NCBI GenBank assembly: GCA_002104895.1
Contig: MCFG01000037.1
Location: 1 to 64,000 of the forward strand
DNA: 64,000 bases
Direction of reading: 5' to 3'
Origin: Anaeromyces robustus
Lineage: Eukaryota > Neocallimastigomycota > Neocallimastigomycetes > Neocallimastigales > Neocallimastigaceae
The notes under the pieces are model-generated. The model was not told the origin of the DNA and made no database searches. It saw only the letters and a program-made list of their open reading frames with translations. The translations under genes and the position numbers were made by a program. Shown piece after piece: positions 47,317-60,204 of this stretch. How positions within the stretch are numbered: the first letter of the stretch is position 1; each line of letters starts with the position of its first letter.

Positions 47317-48801
47317 ATACATAAATAAATAAATAAATAAATAAATATATAAATAAATAATTATTTATTATCAAGTAATTAAAATATTAAAAAAAAAAAA
47401 TAAATATAATTAGAAAATCATAATTAGTTTTATAATTAAAATATTCTTTATTATATGGAAGACATTTGATATAAAATATTTAATAATAATAATATAAAAT
47501 AAAAAAAGGAAATATATTTTTTTATTTTATTCTATTCTTTTCCTAATTTATATTTGTTTAATCTTTAAAATGCAATTAATAAAACTAATTCATTGCATTG
47601 AAATTTTATAAAATAATTATAATGGTTATCATTAATTATCAAAGTAATATTTTAAAAATATTAGATAGTGTGCATGCAAATTAAAATAAAAATAAAAATT
47701 ATTATTATTATTATTATTATAAAAAGAAAAATTATAATCATACCATTTTTTTTTTATAATATAAAAATTAATTTTATAATAAAAGTAAAAAAAAAAAAAT
47801 CTTTTAGGAATTAATTAATTAATTAATTATTAAATGGATAAATTTAATTATAAATTCCATTATATAATTAAATATTTTATCTTTAAATAAATAAATGAAT
47901 AAATGAATAATTAAATATATAAATAAATTAATATATAAAACTTTATTAATAAATAAATAAATATTTAATAATTTAAATAAATTAATTATTATTATTCTAA
48001 ATGTTTATTAATAATCATTATGTGTTCATCCTTATCATGGAAAAATAAAAAAAAAAGTTTAATTATTTAATATTAATAATATTAATTTTATAATAATAAT
48101 AATTTTATTAAATTGAGAGTTTTTTTAATTCAAATTTTGTTGTAACTTTCGGGTTATTATCCAATCAAATGCTTTATACTAATATTTATATTTATATTGA
48201 ATTAAAATAAATAAAAAAATATTTAGATACTAATAAAAAAAAAATGTGGTGATTTTTTGTATTAATTAGGAAAAAAGGAAATAAAAAAATTATAATATTA
48301 TAAAATATAATAATTAATAATTAATAATAAAAAAAAAGAATATACTTTTTTTAATAAATATATTTAATATATTTATTTTTAAAAAAGAAAAAGTATAGAA
48401 AGATAAACTTGTATAAATTCCATTTTAAATATTATATTAATTTATAAAAATAAAATATAAAAAATATTCTTCATTTACTTATTAAATATTTTATAAATTA
48501 TTATAATTAATTTGTTTAATTCTTTTTTTAACTTTTATTCTGTTTAATAAAAAGCAAATGTTAATTTATAATCTTTTTTTATTTTTTCTATCTTTATTTT
48601 AATTAATATTTTGAAATATTTACAGATATCAAAACATAATAAAAAGGATTATAGTGATTTGATTTTAAAGATATTTAATATTAATAATTAAAAAATACCG
48701 ATTTTAATCTTTTAATTTTTCTTTTTTTTTTCTATTATTTAATTATTATTTAATTATTTTTTTTTTTAATAATATTTAAAATTTTTAATTTTTTAATTAT
48801 C

Positions 48802-48832
<31 letters not shown>

Positions 48833-49500
48833 CAATTAAATTCTGTAAAATATAATGGATATAAAAATTTAAAAAAAAAAAAGGAAATAAAGAAAAAATG
48901 AAATGTTAATATGAAAATGAATGATATATAATTATAATAAATATAAATATAAATATAATTAAATGAAGTATATTTATATAATTAAATATTTTTTATTTTT
49001 TATTTTAATTAATTTTTAGTTTTTTATTTTTTATTTTTTTTTTTTGGTAATTTTTAAATGAATTTTATATAATAAAGGAATTTAACATATATTTCAATGT
49101 ATTCATAATTATATTAATCAATTGAAATAATAATATATTTTATATATTATATATATTAAATTTTAAAATACAAAAAATATTTACAAAAATATAAAAAATA
49201 AATATAAAATAAATATTAAAATAAATATATTATTTTTTTTTAAAAAAGGAAACTTTTAAAACTTTAAATAAAAATATGTATATTTTGTGTTATTTTAAAA
49301 GATATAATAATTAATATTTAATAACGGAATAATAATATAATGAACTAATATAATTATTATATAATCATTATATATTAAACTAAATATAAAGATGAAGATA
49401 ATTAGCATATGATAAAAAAAAGTTTTTTTTTTTTTTTTTTTTTTAATTTTAAATTAAAATACTTTAGCTAATAATAAATAATAATAAATATATAATTATT
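44794..49500. other. Gene-free AT-rich DNA
   Basis: About 4.7 kb without coding or RNA signal: homopolymers, a TTCAAAA repeat (45350-45378), short TTAAAATG repeats (46495-46530) and an AAAT array (about 47255-47360). The short open frames here are low-complexity Ile/Phe/Tyr/Lys frames. Confidence 0.6.
47255..47360. repeat. AAAT tetranucleotide array
   Basis: About 25 units with a few GAAT/ACAT variants. Confidence 0.9.
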
Positions 49501-49518
49501 AGGAATTATAGTAATATT

Positions 49519-49617
49519 ATAAAAAGTCATTTTTATTAATTATTATTATTACTAGTAAATATTAATAAATGCTTTTTATTAGTATTACAAGTATTGTTAA
49601 TATAAATGACTTTTTAT
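49519..49617. repeat. Inverted repeat, about 20-bp arms
   Basis: ATAAAAAGTCATTT...ATTAAT near 49519 pairs with TTAATATAAATGACTTTTTAT (49597-49617), with a two-base difference. The loop is about 55 bp. Confidence 0.7.
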
Positions 49618-50047
49618 CTTAACAATTTATTTATTTAGTTCTAATTTTATTTATTATTTATATTTATTTATATTATAATTCTAATTGATATTTATGATAT
49701 TAATCACTTTTTCATTTTCTGGTTTAATTATTATTATTTTTTTTATATATTCTGTATTAAAAATTGAGATTTTTAATTGCCTTTTTTTTTTAAAAAAAAA
49801 TAATATTTTTGATGAATTTTTATTAAATTAATTAATTAATTAATTATTTTTTATATTCATTTTTATATAAATTAAAATTTAAAAAAATTTTTAATAACTA
49901 AACTGTTTTTTTTTTATTTATTTTTTATTTTTTACCTTTAGTGAAATTGTATTGGTAATTTTATCCTTTATTATTTTTATTGTTACAAATTATGATTTTA
50001 TATATAATCTAGAATATCTACATCAAACATATTTTTTAAAATTTAAT

Positions 50048-50193
50048 TATTGGTTAAAATTATAATAATATCTAAATTTAATGCTTTCTTTTTTTTATTT
50101 TATTTTTTATTTGCATTAGAAAATTAAAATGGAAAAAAGAAAAAAAAGAAAAGAAAGCATTAAATTTAGATTTTATTATAATTTTAACCAATA
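50048..50193. repeat. Long inverted repeat, 43-bp arms with one mismatch
   Basis: The left arm 50048-50090 (starting TATTGGTTAAAATTATAATA, ending TTTAATGCTTTCTT) and the right arm 50151-50193 are reverse complements over 43 bp with one mismatch. The roughly 60-bp loop continues partial pairing through T-rich/A-rich flanks. No coding sequence lies inside. Confidence 0.88.
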
Positions 50194-50564
50194 CTTTATT
50201 TTTATATATTTATAATAATTGTACTAATATTGATTATAATAAATATTTCTATACTTTATTTTTATTTATTAGATTTAATAATATTCAAGATTATTCATCA
50301 ATTTATTAAACAATATCTTAATAATAATAATGATGTTAATAATGTTAATAATATATTAATATTTATTAAATTTCTTATACTTTTTTTTTTAATTATGAAA
50401 ATTTCTACATATCATATTATTATCATTTAAATCTATTTTTTTAAGTGATATTTCATTTATTTTTAATATATAGTATAATATGCATATTTGTAAAAATATA
50501 TATCAAATTAATATTTTATATTTTTTATTATTTTATTTTTTATTTATTTTTTTTATTAAATGTT

Positions 50565-50649
50565 AATAGTGAAGTGAGACAAATTTTAATGGAAGAATTA
50601 ACCTATTATATTCCAAAGAAAAATTTTATTTTAATTTTTGAATGGCTAT
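50565..50649 (+). other. Possible coding scrap
   Basis: The last ~27 codons of a short open frame read SEVRQILMEELTYYIPKKNF..., more protein-like than the poly-Ile/Phe sequence before it. No gene structure could be built around it. Confidence 0.15.
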
Positions 50650-51488
50650 AGGATTATTATATATATTATATATTTTATGATTTTATAATTTTATGAATTG
50701 TTTTTTTTTTTTTTTTTTTAATAATTATTTAATTATGTATTTTAATAAAGAATTTTCACTATTAAAATATATTACTCATAATTTAAACTTTTTTTTATTT
50801 TTTAATTAATTCATTTACCTATTAAAATAGTTGTTTATTTTATTTATTATATTTATTTTATTTTATAAAGTTTATATTTAACTCTTTGAGTTAATATTTA
50901 CTGTTATTAAAGATTATAAAGATAGATTTTAATTATATAATGAATAATCTTTAATAATTTTTAATAATAATAATGAGTAATTAATTTATAATATATATTA
51001 TATATTATTATTGATAATTAAATTATATAAATATTGGTTTATATATCTATGAATACATAGAGTTACTGTTATTTTAATTAAAAAAAGGTAATATAAAGGA
51101 AAGTTTTTATTTTTTTTTTGTCATTATAATATAATATGTATATTAATCCTTTTATTTGACCAATTATAATAAGAATAAATATCACAATATCATACATTAA
51201 AAGCTTATTTCTTTTAATAATGCAATGAAAAAAAAAAAAGTTTAACAGAATAATTCCTTTTTTTATTTTTTTTTGTATAATACAAAGTACTGATGCTAAA
51301 TAGGAAAAAACAACCATTTATGATATACTATTTTCAATTTTTTAGATAATACAACATTTTTCTCTTTTTTTATTTAAAAATAATAATAACCAATAATAGT
51401 AATAATAATCATTACAACTTCTTCTTCATCAATTATATTTTTAATTTATTTTTATTTTTATCAGAAATCTTTTTATGATTATGTAAAA

Positions 51489-51572
51489 GAAGAAACTATA
51501 ATTACATATTGTAGTTTCTTTTTTTATTTTATTTTATATTGTTAAAAAGTTATATTAAATATAACTTTTAAC
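51489..51572. repeat. Two adjacent hairpins
   Basis: AAGAAACTATA pairs with its complement around an ATTACATAT loop (51489-51522). GTTAAAAAGTTATATT pairs with AATATAACTTTTAAC (51541-51572). Confidence 0.75.
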
Positions 51573-51828
51573 TATAATTTGGATAAAAAAAAACTAAAAG
51601 AATTTCACTGTTATATGTTTAATAATACATATTTTAATTGAAATAAAATAGATATTATGAATATTTTATATAAAAGAATACTTTTTTTTTTCTTTTCTCA
51701 AATTTTTTATAAATTTTTATATATTTTATAAAATATATAATTATTTACTTATTTAAAGTTAATTATAAATTATCAATTAAAATTATAATAATTAATAAAA
51801 ATAATTATTATTATTAGTTAAATACAAA

Positions 51829-51957
51829 ATGTCCAAAAAAAAAAAAAAAAAAAAAAAAAGAACAGAAATTATATTAGATTTATCGGGTGAAAGCTTAAAT
51901 CTCAGTGTGTATTTTATATTAAATTTCGGATAAAAGTTTTGATGTCCAATATAAATA

Positions 51958-51989
<32 letters not shown>

Positions 51990-52289
51990 TATATCATTTA
52001 ACTACATAAGCAAAACAAATAATATTATATTAAAATATTATTTTTATGCTTAACATATAATTTATTTATACTTTTTTATTTTTAAATAAATAAATAAGTG
52101 TATATTTATATATATATGTATATAGATTATTTACTTTTAGTTATATTAACAATCATAGGATTACATGTTTTATATAATAAATTATTACTTCCGAGAGTTG
52201 TTTTTTATTTTTTATTTTTTTTTTTAATTTTCTATTCAAAATATATTTCATCTTATTATAGAAATTTTTTATTCAAGTTATATATTTAG
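51829..52289 (+). CDS. Candidate small membrane protein, 2 exons (doubtful)
   Basis: ATG at 51829 opens MSK8RTEIILDLSGESLNL (eight lysines from a 25-base A run). A GTGTGT donor at 51905 and TATAG acceptor at 52125 join in frame to NYLLLVILTIIGLHVLYNKL and on to TAG at 52289, about 79 residues with two hydrophobic segments. The sequence IILDLSGESLNL is unlike the surrounding low-complexity frames. Against it: the A run could slip, there is no recognised family, and the TM part is very A/T-driven. Confidence 0.25.
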
Positions 52290-52839
52290 AAAAAAAATAA
52301 AAGTTTTATAATATTATTAGAAATATTATTTATTTAAATAAAATTAAAAGTTCTTTTTTTTAGAGAACAGTGAATGAATTAATGAATTCATTAACTTAAA
52401 TTATCAACAAAGTATTTGTTTATAGTATAAAATAAATTGAAAAAAAAATTAGTAAATATAGGGTTAATAGAATCATTTTAACTTTATCAATCAATAAAAA
52501 TAGTTTTTTTTTGTTTTTGTATTATTTTTATATTAATAATTAGAATCATTATAATTTATACTTTTTACTTGATATTTTATTTATATTATATAAATAACTT
52601 TTCTTTTTTTTTTTTTATTTCCTTATTGTTATATGAGTTCAGTTCATTACAATTATTATATAGATACAAATTTTTATAAGTATAGAGATGTTTTTATTTG
52701 AACCAAATATCTAAAGAATGAATGCAGATGTGTTATATAGAATTTTAATTATAAATATATAAAATCATTAAAAACAATGCTTTATATATATAAAAAACAT
52801 ATATATATATAAAGTATGGGTTTTACAAAAAAGACTCAT

Positions 52840-52960
52840 GCTAGTAGTTTAAAAAATTTGTATTAATGTATAATTTTTATTATGAATTGCACCTCTTAAT
52901 CACCGAGTATACTCAATATTTTTATTCGGTTGCTGCGCAAAAAAAAAAAAAAAAAAAAAA
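52840..52960 (+). mobile_element. Possible short A-tailed retroposon
   Basis: A patch with mixed bases (CACCTCTTAATCACCGAGTA, then CGGTTGCTGCGC) ends abruptly in an A run of 22. A diverged GGTTGCTGCATAAAAA occurs at about 53200. No target duplication was found. Confidence 0.3.
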
Positions 52961-53586
52961 TAATGAAATAGAAATAAATTTATACTTTCGTTCATGTATA
53001 ATTTTTTTTATATTACAAATACATTGCCCGGTAAAATATTAATATATATATATTATTATTATTTTTTTTTATGAATGAATGAATGAATTTGAGGTTTATT
53101 ATTATTTTATTTTTTATTATTTTAGTTTTTTTTTTAATAAAATATTTATATAATAAAAAGATATATAAGGTGTTACAATATTCATTTAGAATTTTTTAGG
53201 TTGCTGCATAAAAATTAAATTAACTCATATTTAATTTTTAACTTCTTTGCTTTTATAATATAATTACTAACATTATATTCTTTTATTTTAAATATATTTA
53301 CTAACATTATATTATGTTAAAAAAAATTTTTTTCAAATACGATGAACTTGTTAATTATTAAGATAATTGATATATTAAAATATATATAATATTATTATTT
53401 TAATATTATATATTTTATTTATGTTAATTTTAGATTTTATAGATATATATGTATATTTTATTGTGATATATATATATATTAATTAGTAACAATATTTATT
53501 CTATAGTGATGTAAAAATAAAAATAACATTTAAATAATAATTAAAAAACATTTAAATATATATAATACTCATAATATCAAAAAATA

Positions 53587-54300
53587 TTGATAATAGTAAA
53601 TATTAAAATTACTAATAGAAAAAAAAGAAGTAAAAAAGTCTGTTATATCTAAAATTTATATAGTATTAAAAAAAATGAGAAAAGTAAAAAAAATTGATAA
53701 TATTAAATATTAAAATTACTAATAGAAAAAAAAGTCTGTTATATCTAGATTATATAATGAAAAGTATTAAGAGTAAAAGTAAGAATTAGATAGTTTAAAA
53801 ATAAAAGTAACTTTGATAATTAAAAAAAAAATTTATATTTAATAATTATTGTATCAAAAAAAAAAAAAATTGATAATATTAAATATTAAAATTACTAATA
53901 GAAAAAAAAGTCTGTCATATCTAGATTTAATATAGTATATATAATGAAAAATAATAAGAGTAAGAGTAAGAGTTAGTTTAAAAATAAAAGTAACTTTGAT
54001 AATTAAAAAAAAAATTTAAATACATTTAATAATTATTGAATCAAAAAGAAGAAAAAAATTGATAATATTAAATATTAAAATTACTAATAGAAAAAAAAGG
54101 TCTGTTATATCTAGATTTAATATAGTATATATAATGAAAAGTAATATGAGTAAGAGTTAATATTAGATAATTTAAAAATAAAAGTAACTTTGATAATTAA
54201 AAAAAAAATTTAAATATATTTAATAATTATTGCCTCGAAAAATATTTACAATTTTAAATGTAAAAATTAATGATAGAAAATAGTCTATAGTATCATGATT
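53587..54300. repeat. Satellite of about 180-bp units
   Basis: The block ATTAAAATTACTAATAGAAA, AAAGTCTGTTATATCTAGAT, then a GAGTAAGAGT segment and AAAAGTAACTTTGATAATTA recurs. TCTGTTATATCTA-like anchors lie near 53639, 53733, 53911, 54099 and 54281, so the units are about 95 (shortened), 178, 188 and 182 bp. Confidence 0.88.
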
Positions 54301-54539
54301 TATTTTAATATATCATTTATATAATGAAAAATAAGGATTAATGTTGGTAATACAATACAACAACCAAGGAGGGAAAATACTAACTCGAATGGAATCGGAT
54401 ATATTAATTTTTATATTAATTTTCGTATTACCTTAACTTACTTTTAGGATTATTATTTCTTTTATGACACTTTTTTTATTTTTCCTGTAATTAATTTTGA
54501 TGAATTAAGTACTCATATGAATTTATTATATGCTTATTA

Positions 54540-55958
54540 TTAACTAAATTAATTTTTATATATTCCAACTTCGTTATCTCATAGTTAGTAAGTCAATAAT
54601 ATTTCCATAACAAAAAAATAGACTTGGGACAAAGAAAGTAAAATTTTTAAATGATGATTAATTAAACAATATTTCATCTTCTTCTAAATCTAAAGAAATT
54701 ATGGATTTCTATTGGAAAAGTGTCATGAATAACAGATAAATTGATTAAAGCTAAAATTTATAAAATAAACAATTTTTGAAAATTCAAGAAATTAATTTAA
54801 AGCTTAATCTAGAATTTCTTGAATATAGCAAAGGTTTCAAGTGGATTACTTAGGACAAAGATGTGGATATATATAAAATTGATGCTAGAGTTACTAAAAA
54901 AAAGCTGCTAAATTGGTTAATATTACTTGTCCTAATTGTTGTTCATGCTGTTTCCATAGTGTGATAGTTATCAACCTAATTGTTGTTCATGCTGTTTCCA
55001 TAGTGTGATAGTTATCAACCTAATTGTTGTTCATGCTGTTTCCATAGTGTGATAGTTATCAACCTAATTTTTGTTCATACTGTTTCCATAGTGTGATACT
55101 TTATCAAAAATTTTGACCATTGGTTTATTAATTGTTTCTTATTTTAATAAATTTTTGTATTAACCATTTGTTCGGTTTAGATAGAAACTTTTTTTTTTTT
55201 AAGATAATCTTTTAGTAGTTTATATTTGATCAGTTTATAATTTTAGTAGCGTAGATAATAGAATTAATAATATTGTTAAAGGTAATAAAAGTATAAAAGT
55301 AGTTCTAATAATGGAAACAGTAGTATATGTAACATTTATATATTTTAGGAAATAGAAAAAAATTATTAATAGGTACTGAATTTATATATTTTTTTTTAAT
55401 TAGTGGAAAAGAACCTGGTATTAAATAGGATAGCTGACGATTGTCCATATAATAAAGAATGAGAATGTTTGTATAAGTGTCAGACTGGATTCTAGTATAG
55501 ATACAAAAATCTTCATTCTTGTTGCGATCTACGACTCTATTGAATAATATCATGTCTATTGTTTACAAAAGACCACATATATATTATTCAATAAACATAT
55601 GTATTGTTCAAAACCAACCTCTCCAAGGAATATCAATACTAATAACACAATAGGATAGCCTAGTAAGGCAAATGCCGATACTATTACCAACTCAAGAAGA
55701 ATAGAATAGATTAATTTTACTTTAATTCTCTATGTAGAATTAAGGGTTAGTATGGATTTATTGTTTTTTTTTTTTATATTATGTATTATTTATATTATTT
55801 TATACCTCTAATATTATTCATTATTATCTATAATGTTTATCTGGTTTTTTCTTATTAGTGTCATTTTTTTTTTTTATTTTTTTTTTTGTTATGATTCATG
55901 TATATTAATATTTAACTCAATAAAGATGATTTACAAATTGTGTGCTTTCAAAAAAAAA
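54540..55958 (+). mobile_element. Degraded 5'-truncated copy of the LINE
   Basis: Matches the C-terminal coding part and the whole 3' UTR of the 37-42 kb element, in the opposite orientation: GACTTGGGACAAAGAAAGTA, then GAATATAGCAAAGGTTTCAA, TGTCCTAATTGTTGTTCATG, and the 3' UTR with CAATAAAGATGATTTACAAA and TTGTGTGCTTTC before a short A run. The reading frame is broken by several stops and frameshifts, so it is inactive. The upstream edge at about 54540 is approximate. Confidence 0.88.
54932..55107 (+). repeat. 44-bp tandem repeat inside the LINE copy, four copies
   Basis: CCTAATTGTTGTTCATGCTG plus TTTCCATAGTGTGATAGTTA plus TCAA occurs three times almost exactly and a fourth time with changes. 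It corresponds to the single Cys-rich motif of the intact LINE protein, so this is an expansion private to the copy. Confidence 0.92.
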
Positions 55959-56273
55959 TTTTTTTTTATATATTTCAGTATTATTATTAATATTACTACT
56001 AATTTTTTTTTATATATTTCAGTATTATTAGTATTACTAAACTATTTTATATATTCCATTATTATTATTAATATTACTACTAAACTTTTTTATATAACCC
56101 ATTATTGTTATTAATATTATTACTAAATTTTTTTATATACTTCAGTATTATTATTATTATTATTACTACTACTGAATTATTTTATATATTATTATTAGTA
56201 TTACTAAACTATTTTATATATTCCAGTATTATTATTATTATTATTAGTATTACTAAACTATTTTATATATTCC

Positions 56274-56311
<38 letters not shown>

Positions 56312-57450
56312 TAAATTATTTTATATATTCCAGTTTTATTAGTAATATTATTACTAAATTTTTTTTTTATATTTCAGTATTATTTTAGTAATATTATTAC
56401 TAAATTTTTTTATATATTTCAGTATTATTTTAGTAATATTATTACTAAACTATTTTATATATTCCAGTATTATCATTAATATTACTAAATTAATTTATAT
56501 ATTCCAGTATTATTAATATTACTAAACTATTTTATATATTCCAGTATTATTATTAATATTACTACTAAACAATTTATATAACCCATTATTGTTACTAAAT
56601 TTTTTTATATATTCCAGTATTATTAATATTACTAAACTATTTTATATATTCCAGTATTATTATTAATATTACTACTAAACAATTTATATAACCCATTATT
56701 GTTACTAAATTTTTTTATATATTCCAGTATTATTAATATTACTAAACTATTTTATATATTCCAGTATTATTATTAATATTACTACTAAACAATTTATATA
56801 ACCCATTATTGTTACTAAATTTTTTTATATATTCCAGTATTATTAATATTACTAAACTATTTTATATATTCCAGTATTATTAGTATTACTAAACTATTTT
56901 ATATATTCCAGTATTATTAGTATTACTAAACTATTTTATATATTCCAGTATTATTAGTATTACTAAACTATTTTTTATATTCTAGAATTATTAGTATTGC
57001 TAAACTATTTTATATATTCCAATTATTAAACTATTTTATATATCCCATTATTATTATTAATATTACTACTGAACTATTTTATATAACTCATTATTGTTAC
57101 TAAATTTTTTTATATATTCTAGTATTATTAATATTATTACTAATTTTTTTTTATATATTCCAGTATTATTAGTATTACTAAACTATTTTATATATTCCAG
57201 TATTATTATTATTATTAGTACTAAATTATTTTATATATTCCAGTTTTATTATTATTACTAAATTTTTTTTATATATTCAAGTATTATTATTATTATTAGT
57301 ACTAAATTATTTTATATATTCCAGTTTTATTATTATTACTAAATTTTTTTTATATATTCCAGTATTATTAGTATTACTAAACTATTTTATATATCCCATT
57401 ATTGTTATTAATATTATTACTAAATTATTTTATATATTCCATTATTATTA
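55959..57450. repeat. Minisatellite starting at the LINE A tail
   Basis: Units of about 35-40 bp, TATTTTATATATTCCAGTAT plus TATTAATATTACTAAAC, repeat for about 1.5 kb. Around 56580-56830 a higher-order unit of about 110 bp (including ACAATTTATATAACCCATTA and TTGTTACTAAATTTTT) repeats three times almost exactly. Confidence 0.92.
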
Positions 57451-57737
57451 TTATTATTATTATTATATTCATTCTATAAAGTTAAATATATTATTCTATT
57501 TTTTTTTTCTTTATTGTTATTATTATAAAAGTTAAAAAAATAAAGAAAAAAAATAAATCTATACTAGTTTTTAATTTATTATTGTTGATTTTTAATGAAA
57601 AATAACTTTTTTTTAAGTATTAAGATGAAAATTAACAATAGAATTAATAATATCCAGGTCAAACATCACTCTTTTATATAATTAAAGAACTTTTATTATA
57701 TTTAAATTATTTCCTATTATGTACAGTCCATATAATC

Positions 57738-57739
57738 GA

Positions 57740-57812
<73 letters not shown>
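57738..57812. repeat. AAAT tetranucleotide array
   Basis: About 18 uninterrupted units, followed by degenerate copies to about 57890. Confidence 0.92.
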
Positions 57813-57817
<5 letters not shown>

Positions 57818-58548
57818 TAATATATAATATCAAAGAATAAATAAATACTTTTAATATATAATATCAATAAATGAATAAATAAATAAATATATATATTATA
57901 TAAATATAATATATATTATTCATTTAATGAATAAAATTTTTTTTTTTGTTACATAAAAATAATAGTAACAATTAATTTAATTTAAAACAATTATGTAGAA
58001 TAAATAATAATTTTGTACAAAAATTTTTTATTAAATTTTAAAAAGCAATATATTAAAAAGTAAGTACAAAATATGTATAAAATAGTGCTTTATAAATAAT
58101 GGTCATATTGAATAACTCTTTATGGTAAATGCTATATATATAACTTCATCTATTTTTATATGAAGTTAACAAATAGTAGAATAAAAAGAGATTTTTTTTT
58201 TTACCACAATATATATAGATAATATATAGTTATTAATTTATTATATTTTTAAAATATAAAAATTAAAAAAAAAAATTTTTATTTTTTAGTATTAAATATT
58301 TTATTATATATTTGTGGTCAGTATCAAAAGATAGTTTCCTTATATGAAAATTATTTTAAATATTTATATATTTTATATATATATAGTAAGTATCTTGATA
58401 AAATAATGATAAGTAAATTATCATTAGAAAAAATATGGTTTATTTGTAGTGTGGATATAAATTACAAAACGTTTTACATATATTGGAAATCATAATCATA
58501 TATAATATTATAATTTTATTATTATATAATATTATATAATAGTAAAAT

Positions 58549-58915
58549 TGAATCAATAGAAATATATCTATTGATATAAAACGAATTAATTAAATTTATA
58601 TATTTGTTTTATATCTAATATATATATTTCAATTGATTCAATTTAATGATTTACATTTAATATATTATCAATATATGAATTAATGTATAGTCATAATTTG
58701 ATCTTTATAATATTGAATGGTAAATTATATATAATATATATATTTTATTTGTTCCATTTATTATATACCAAGAAATAAATAAACCTTATGGTATAGTATA
58801 GTAGTAAATATAAAAAAATAAGTTTATTATTTATTACTTATCCTTATATAGGAATATTACTACTAAAATACTATAGAATATGAAAAACAAATGGATAATA
58901 AATAAGGTTTATTCA
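58549..58915. repeat. Two imperfect nested hairpins
   Basis: 58549-58637: AATCAATAGAAATATAT pairs with ATATATTTCAATTGATT, and TAGAAATATATCTA is itself palindromic. 58785-58915: TAAACCTTAT and a TATAGTATAGTAGTAA-like arm pair with TTACTACTAAAATACTATA and ATAAGGTTTA, with one arm carrying extra sequence. Confidence 0.6.
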
Positions 58916-60186
58916 TGTTCCCTAAAAAAATAAAAGAACAAAATTAGATTTCCTAATAAATAAACGAACAAAATTATGTTCAATTTATATATTATAATTC
59001 ATATCTAAAAATGTAAATGAATTAATGAACAAAATTATATATGAAGAATTAAATGAGTAAACAAAAATTATTTGAATAATCTTATTGATTAATATAAAAA
59101 ATATAAAAAAAAATTATACAAAAAATTCATGATACAAAATTAGTTTTATAAAAGTTTTACAAAAAAAAAAAAAAAAGTTTTTTAAAAACCTTAAATTATA
59201 ATTGACTTTTTGTTTTAGGTTTTATCAAAAGTTCTATAATAATTTTATATTTTTTATCTTAATAAATAATTTTATTTATTTAAAACTAAATTTTATATCA
59301 TTAGAAAAGAAAAGAAAAAAAAATTAAACAAATTTTATGTTTTAATATTAAATATTAAATATTATTAAATATTATTAAATATTATTAAATATTATTAAAT
59401 ATTATTAAATATTATTAAATATTACATAATATTATTTAGGCTATTATATGAATATTAAAAATTATGTAAAAGAATATTAAAATTATATCCTTTTTCACTA
59501 AATCTTTTTATTAAATCTAAATTGTGAGAAAAATAAATAAATAAATAATATAAATAAATAAATAAATAATATAAATAAATAATATAAATAAAATAAATAG
59601 ATATGAAATTAATAAATAAATAAATAATATTATAATTATAATAAATATAATAAATATAATATAATATATATAATCATGAATTAAATAAATAAATAATTTA
59701 ATATATAATTTTATGTCTTTTTTTTTTTTTTTTTTTTTTTTCATTTTTCATTTTTTAATACATAAATTAATAATACATAAATTAAATTATTATTCATCAT
59801 AGACAAAATTTTGTTGGTTACATTTATTATTTTTTTAACATTACACAAATAAAACATAAGTAAAAAAAAAATTTTTTTAAAAAATGTATACAAATATATA
59901 TATAAATTGTATTGATAATATATATTGATTAATTATTTTATTTAATTATTTTTATTAATTTATTTATTAATTATTTCATAACTTTTTTTTTTTTTTTTTT
60001 TTTTTACATTAAATAAATTTAAATAAATAAATAATTAATTAATAAATTAAATTAATAATTTAATATATAAAAAAAAAAAAAAAAAAAGTTATGAAATAAA
60101 AATTATTAATTATAATTAGAATTATTAATTAGAATTAGAATTAGAATTGTGTAATAATATATTCAAAAAAAAAAAATTAAAAAAAG

Positions 60187-60204
60187 ACCTACGCTCGAGG
60201 AACT
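60187..60204. promoter_or_regulatory. Isolated G+C-richer motif upstream of the dehydrogenase gene
   Basis: GACCTACGCTCGAGGAAC stands out in otherwise pure A/T sequence and includes the palindrome CTCGAG. It may be a protein-binding site; nothing else supports that. Confidence 0.2.

Noticed and set aside
55833-56314. Frames of 93 and 69 codons rich in Ile, Asn, Tyr and Phe
   Set aside because: Translations of the LINE 3' UTR and of the following minisatellite.
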